Below are positions 61,841 to 64,000 of a stretch of DNA of 64,000 nt, piece after piece. The stretch lies in NCBI RefSeq assembly GCF_022436675.1, contig NZ_JAKUJZ010000012.1:1-64000 (forward strand), written 5' to 3'. The notes under the pieces are model-generated. The model was not told the DNA's origin, searched no databases, and saw only the letters and a list, made by a program, of their open reading frames with translations. A program made the translations under genes and the position numbers. Origin of the DNA: Rheinheimera hassiensis. GTDB taxonomy: Bacteria; Pseudomonadota; Gammaproteobacteria; Enterobacterales; Alteromonadaceae. Each line of letters opens with the position of its first letter. Positions within the stretch are counted from its first letter, which is position 1.

Positions 61841-62091
61841 CTATACTCCGGTATAAAATCTTTGCTTTGTCTGTGCAGCTTCGGGCATTCCTGCCCTTCA
61901 GCCGTGCGGCCCGGCTCTGCCGTACGCCGGCGTTCCATACGCCAGCTGTTGCCGCATTCGCTGTGCTCGTGGGTCTGTGGCTGCGCCAGCGAGATTTGCG
62001 CCTAAGTCTGTATACTAATAAATAAGGGCCGTAAAAACGGCCCTTATTCTATGCGATTGTGTTTGTTGCTGCCAGCTTATGGCCGCTCAAA
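61841..62091. other. Gene-free stretch between tusA and fadA
   Basis: 250 bp with a GC-rich, hairpin-prone segment (about 61880-62000, for example GGGCA-TTCC-TGCCC) that I could not assign, followed by the fadBA terminator. Confidence 0.4.
62021..62048 (-). terminator. fadBA terminator
   Basis: AATAAGGGCCGT (62021-62032), AAAA, ACGGCCCTTATT (62037-62048): perfect 12-bp stem with a T-rich flank on the minus strand. Confidence 0.8.

Positions 62092-64000
<1,909 letters not shown>

Overview
The window is a 64 kb piece of a gammaproteobacterial chromosome that carries the replication-origin neighbourhood. Gene content and order (glmS-glmR ... glmU-atpCDGAHFEBI-parB-parA-rsmG-mnmG-[oriC]-mioC, and mnmE-yidC-yidD-rnpA-rpmH / dnaA-dnaN-recF-gyrB), the E. 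coli-style origin between mnmG and mioC, and polar-flagellum H-ring proteins (FlgP/FlgT) point to an Alteromonadales/Chromatiaceae-type marine or freshwater bacterium of the Rheinheimera/Alishewanella/Arsukibacterium kind. That genus-level guess is inference from the look of the proteins, not a database result.

Layout. 0-8.3 kb: hexosamine supply (glmS, its DeoR-type neighbour glmR, glmU), interrupted by a Fur-box-controlled membrane flavoreductase, a DUF1439 lipoprotein and a DAACS-family symporter. 8.4-15.3 kb: the complete F1Fo ATP synthase operon. 15.5-19.7 kb: mnmG-rsmG-parA-parB, then oriC at about 19.8-20.1 kb with AT-rich GATC 13-mers and DnaA boxes. 20.3-28.1 kb: mioC, DEAD-box helicase deaD, M1 peptidase, DUF6702 protein, trxC, a YbhB-like protein and an MFS transporter. 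28.1-32.6 kb: a visibly AT-richer accessory island lying against the 3' end of mnmE and bounded by a short direct repeat of the mnmE end; it carries a Clp-fold serine protease plus small partner on one strand and a tightly overlapping operon of three unrecognised genes on the other. 32.6-36.5 kb: mnmE, yidC, yidD, rnpA, rpmH. 37-43 kb: dnaA, dnaN, recF, gyrB, with two parS sites inside recF and a third at 5.46 kb. 43-46.8 kb: an orphan winged-helix regulator divergent from a small flagellar outer-ring cluster (flgH, flgP, flgT, unknown). 46.9-51.8 kb: glyQS, an unknown membrane protein, a diguanylate cyclase. 51.8-60.5 kb: nitrite assimilation: nirB, nirD, cobA, a PP2C-kinase fusion, a formate/nitrite channel and the ANTAR antiterminator NasR. 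60.7-64 kb: unknown protein, excalibur protein, tusA, fadA and the 3' part of fadB.

How the pieces work together. ParA/ParB and the three parS sites bracket oriC for segregation. NasR, two sigma-54 promoters with NtrC-like sites, and two hairpin-plus-terminator leaders (in front of nirB and in front of the nitrite channel) form one nitrogen-control circuit in which both promoter firing and leader read-through are gated. The most interesting unexplained items are the mnmE-linked island, which may hold an undescribed defence-type module, a candidate Fur-controlled small RNA or attenuated leader at 2.9 kb, and the isolated flagellar ring cluster next to gyrB.
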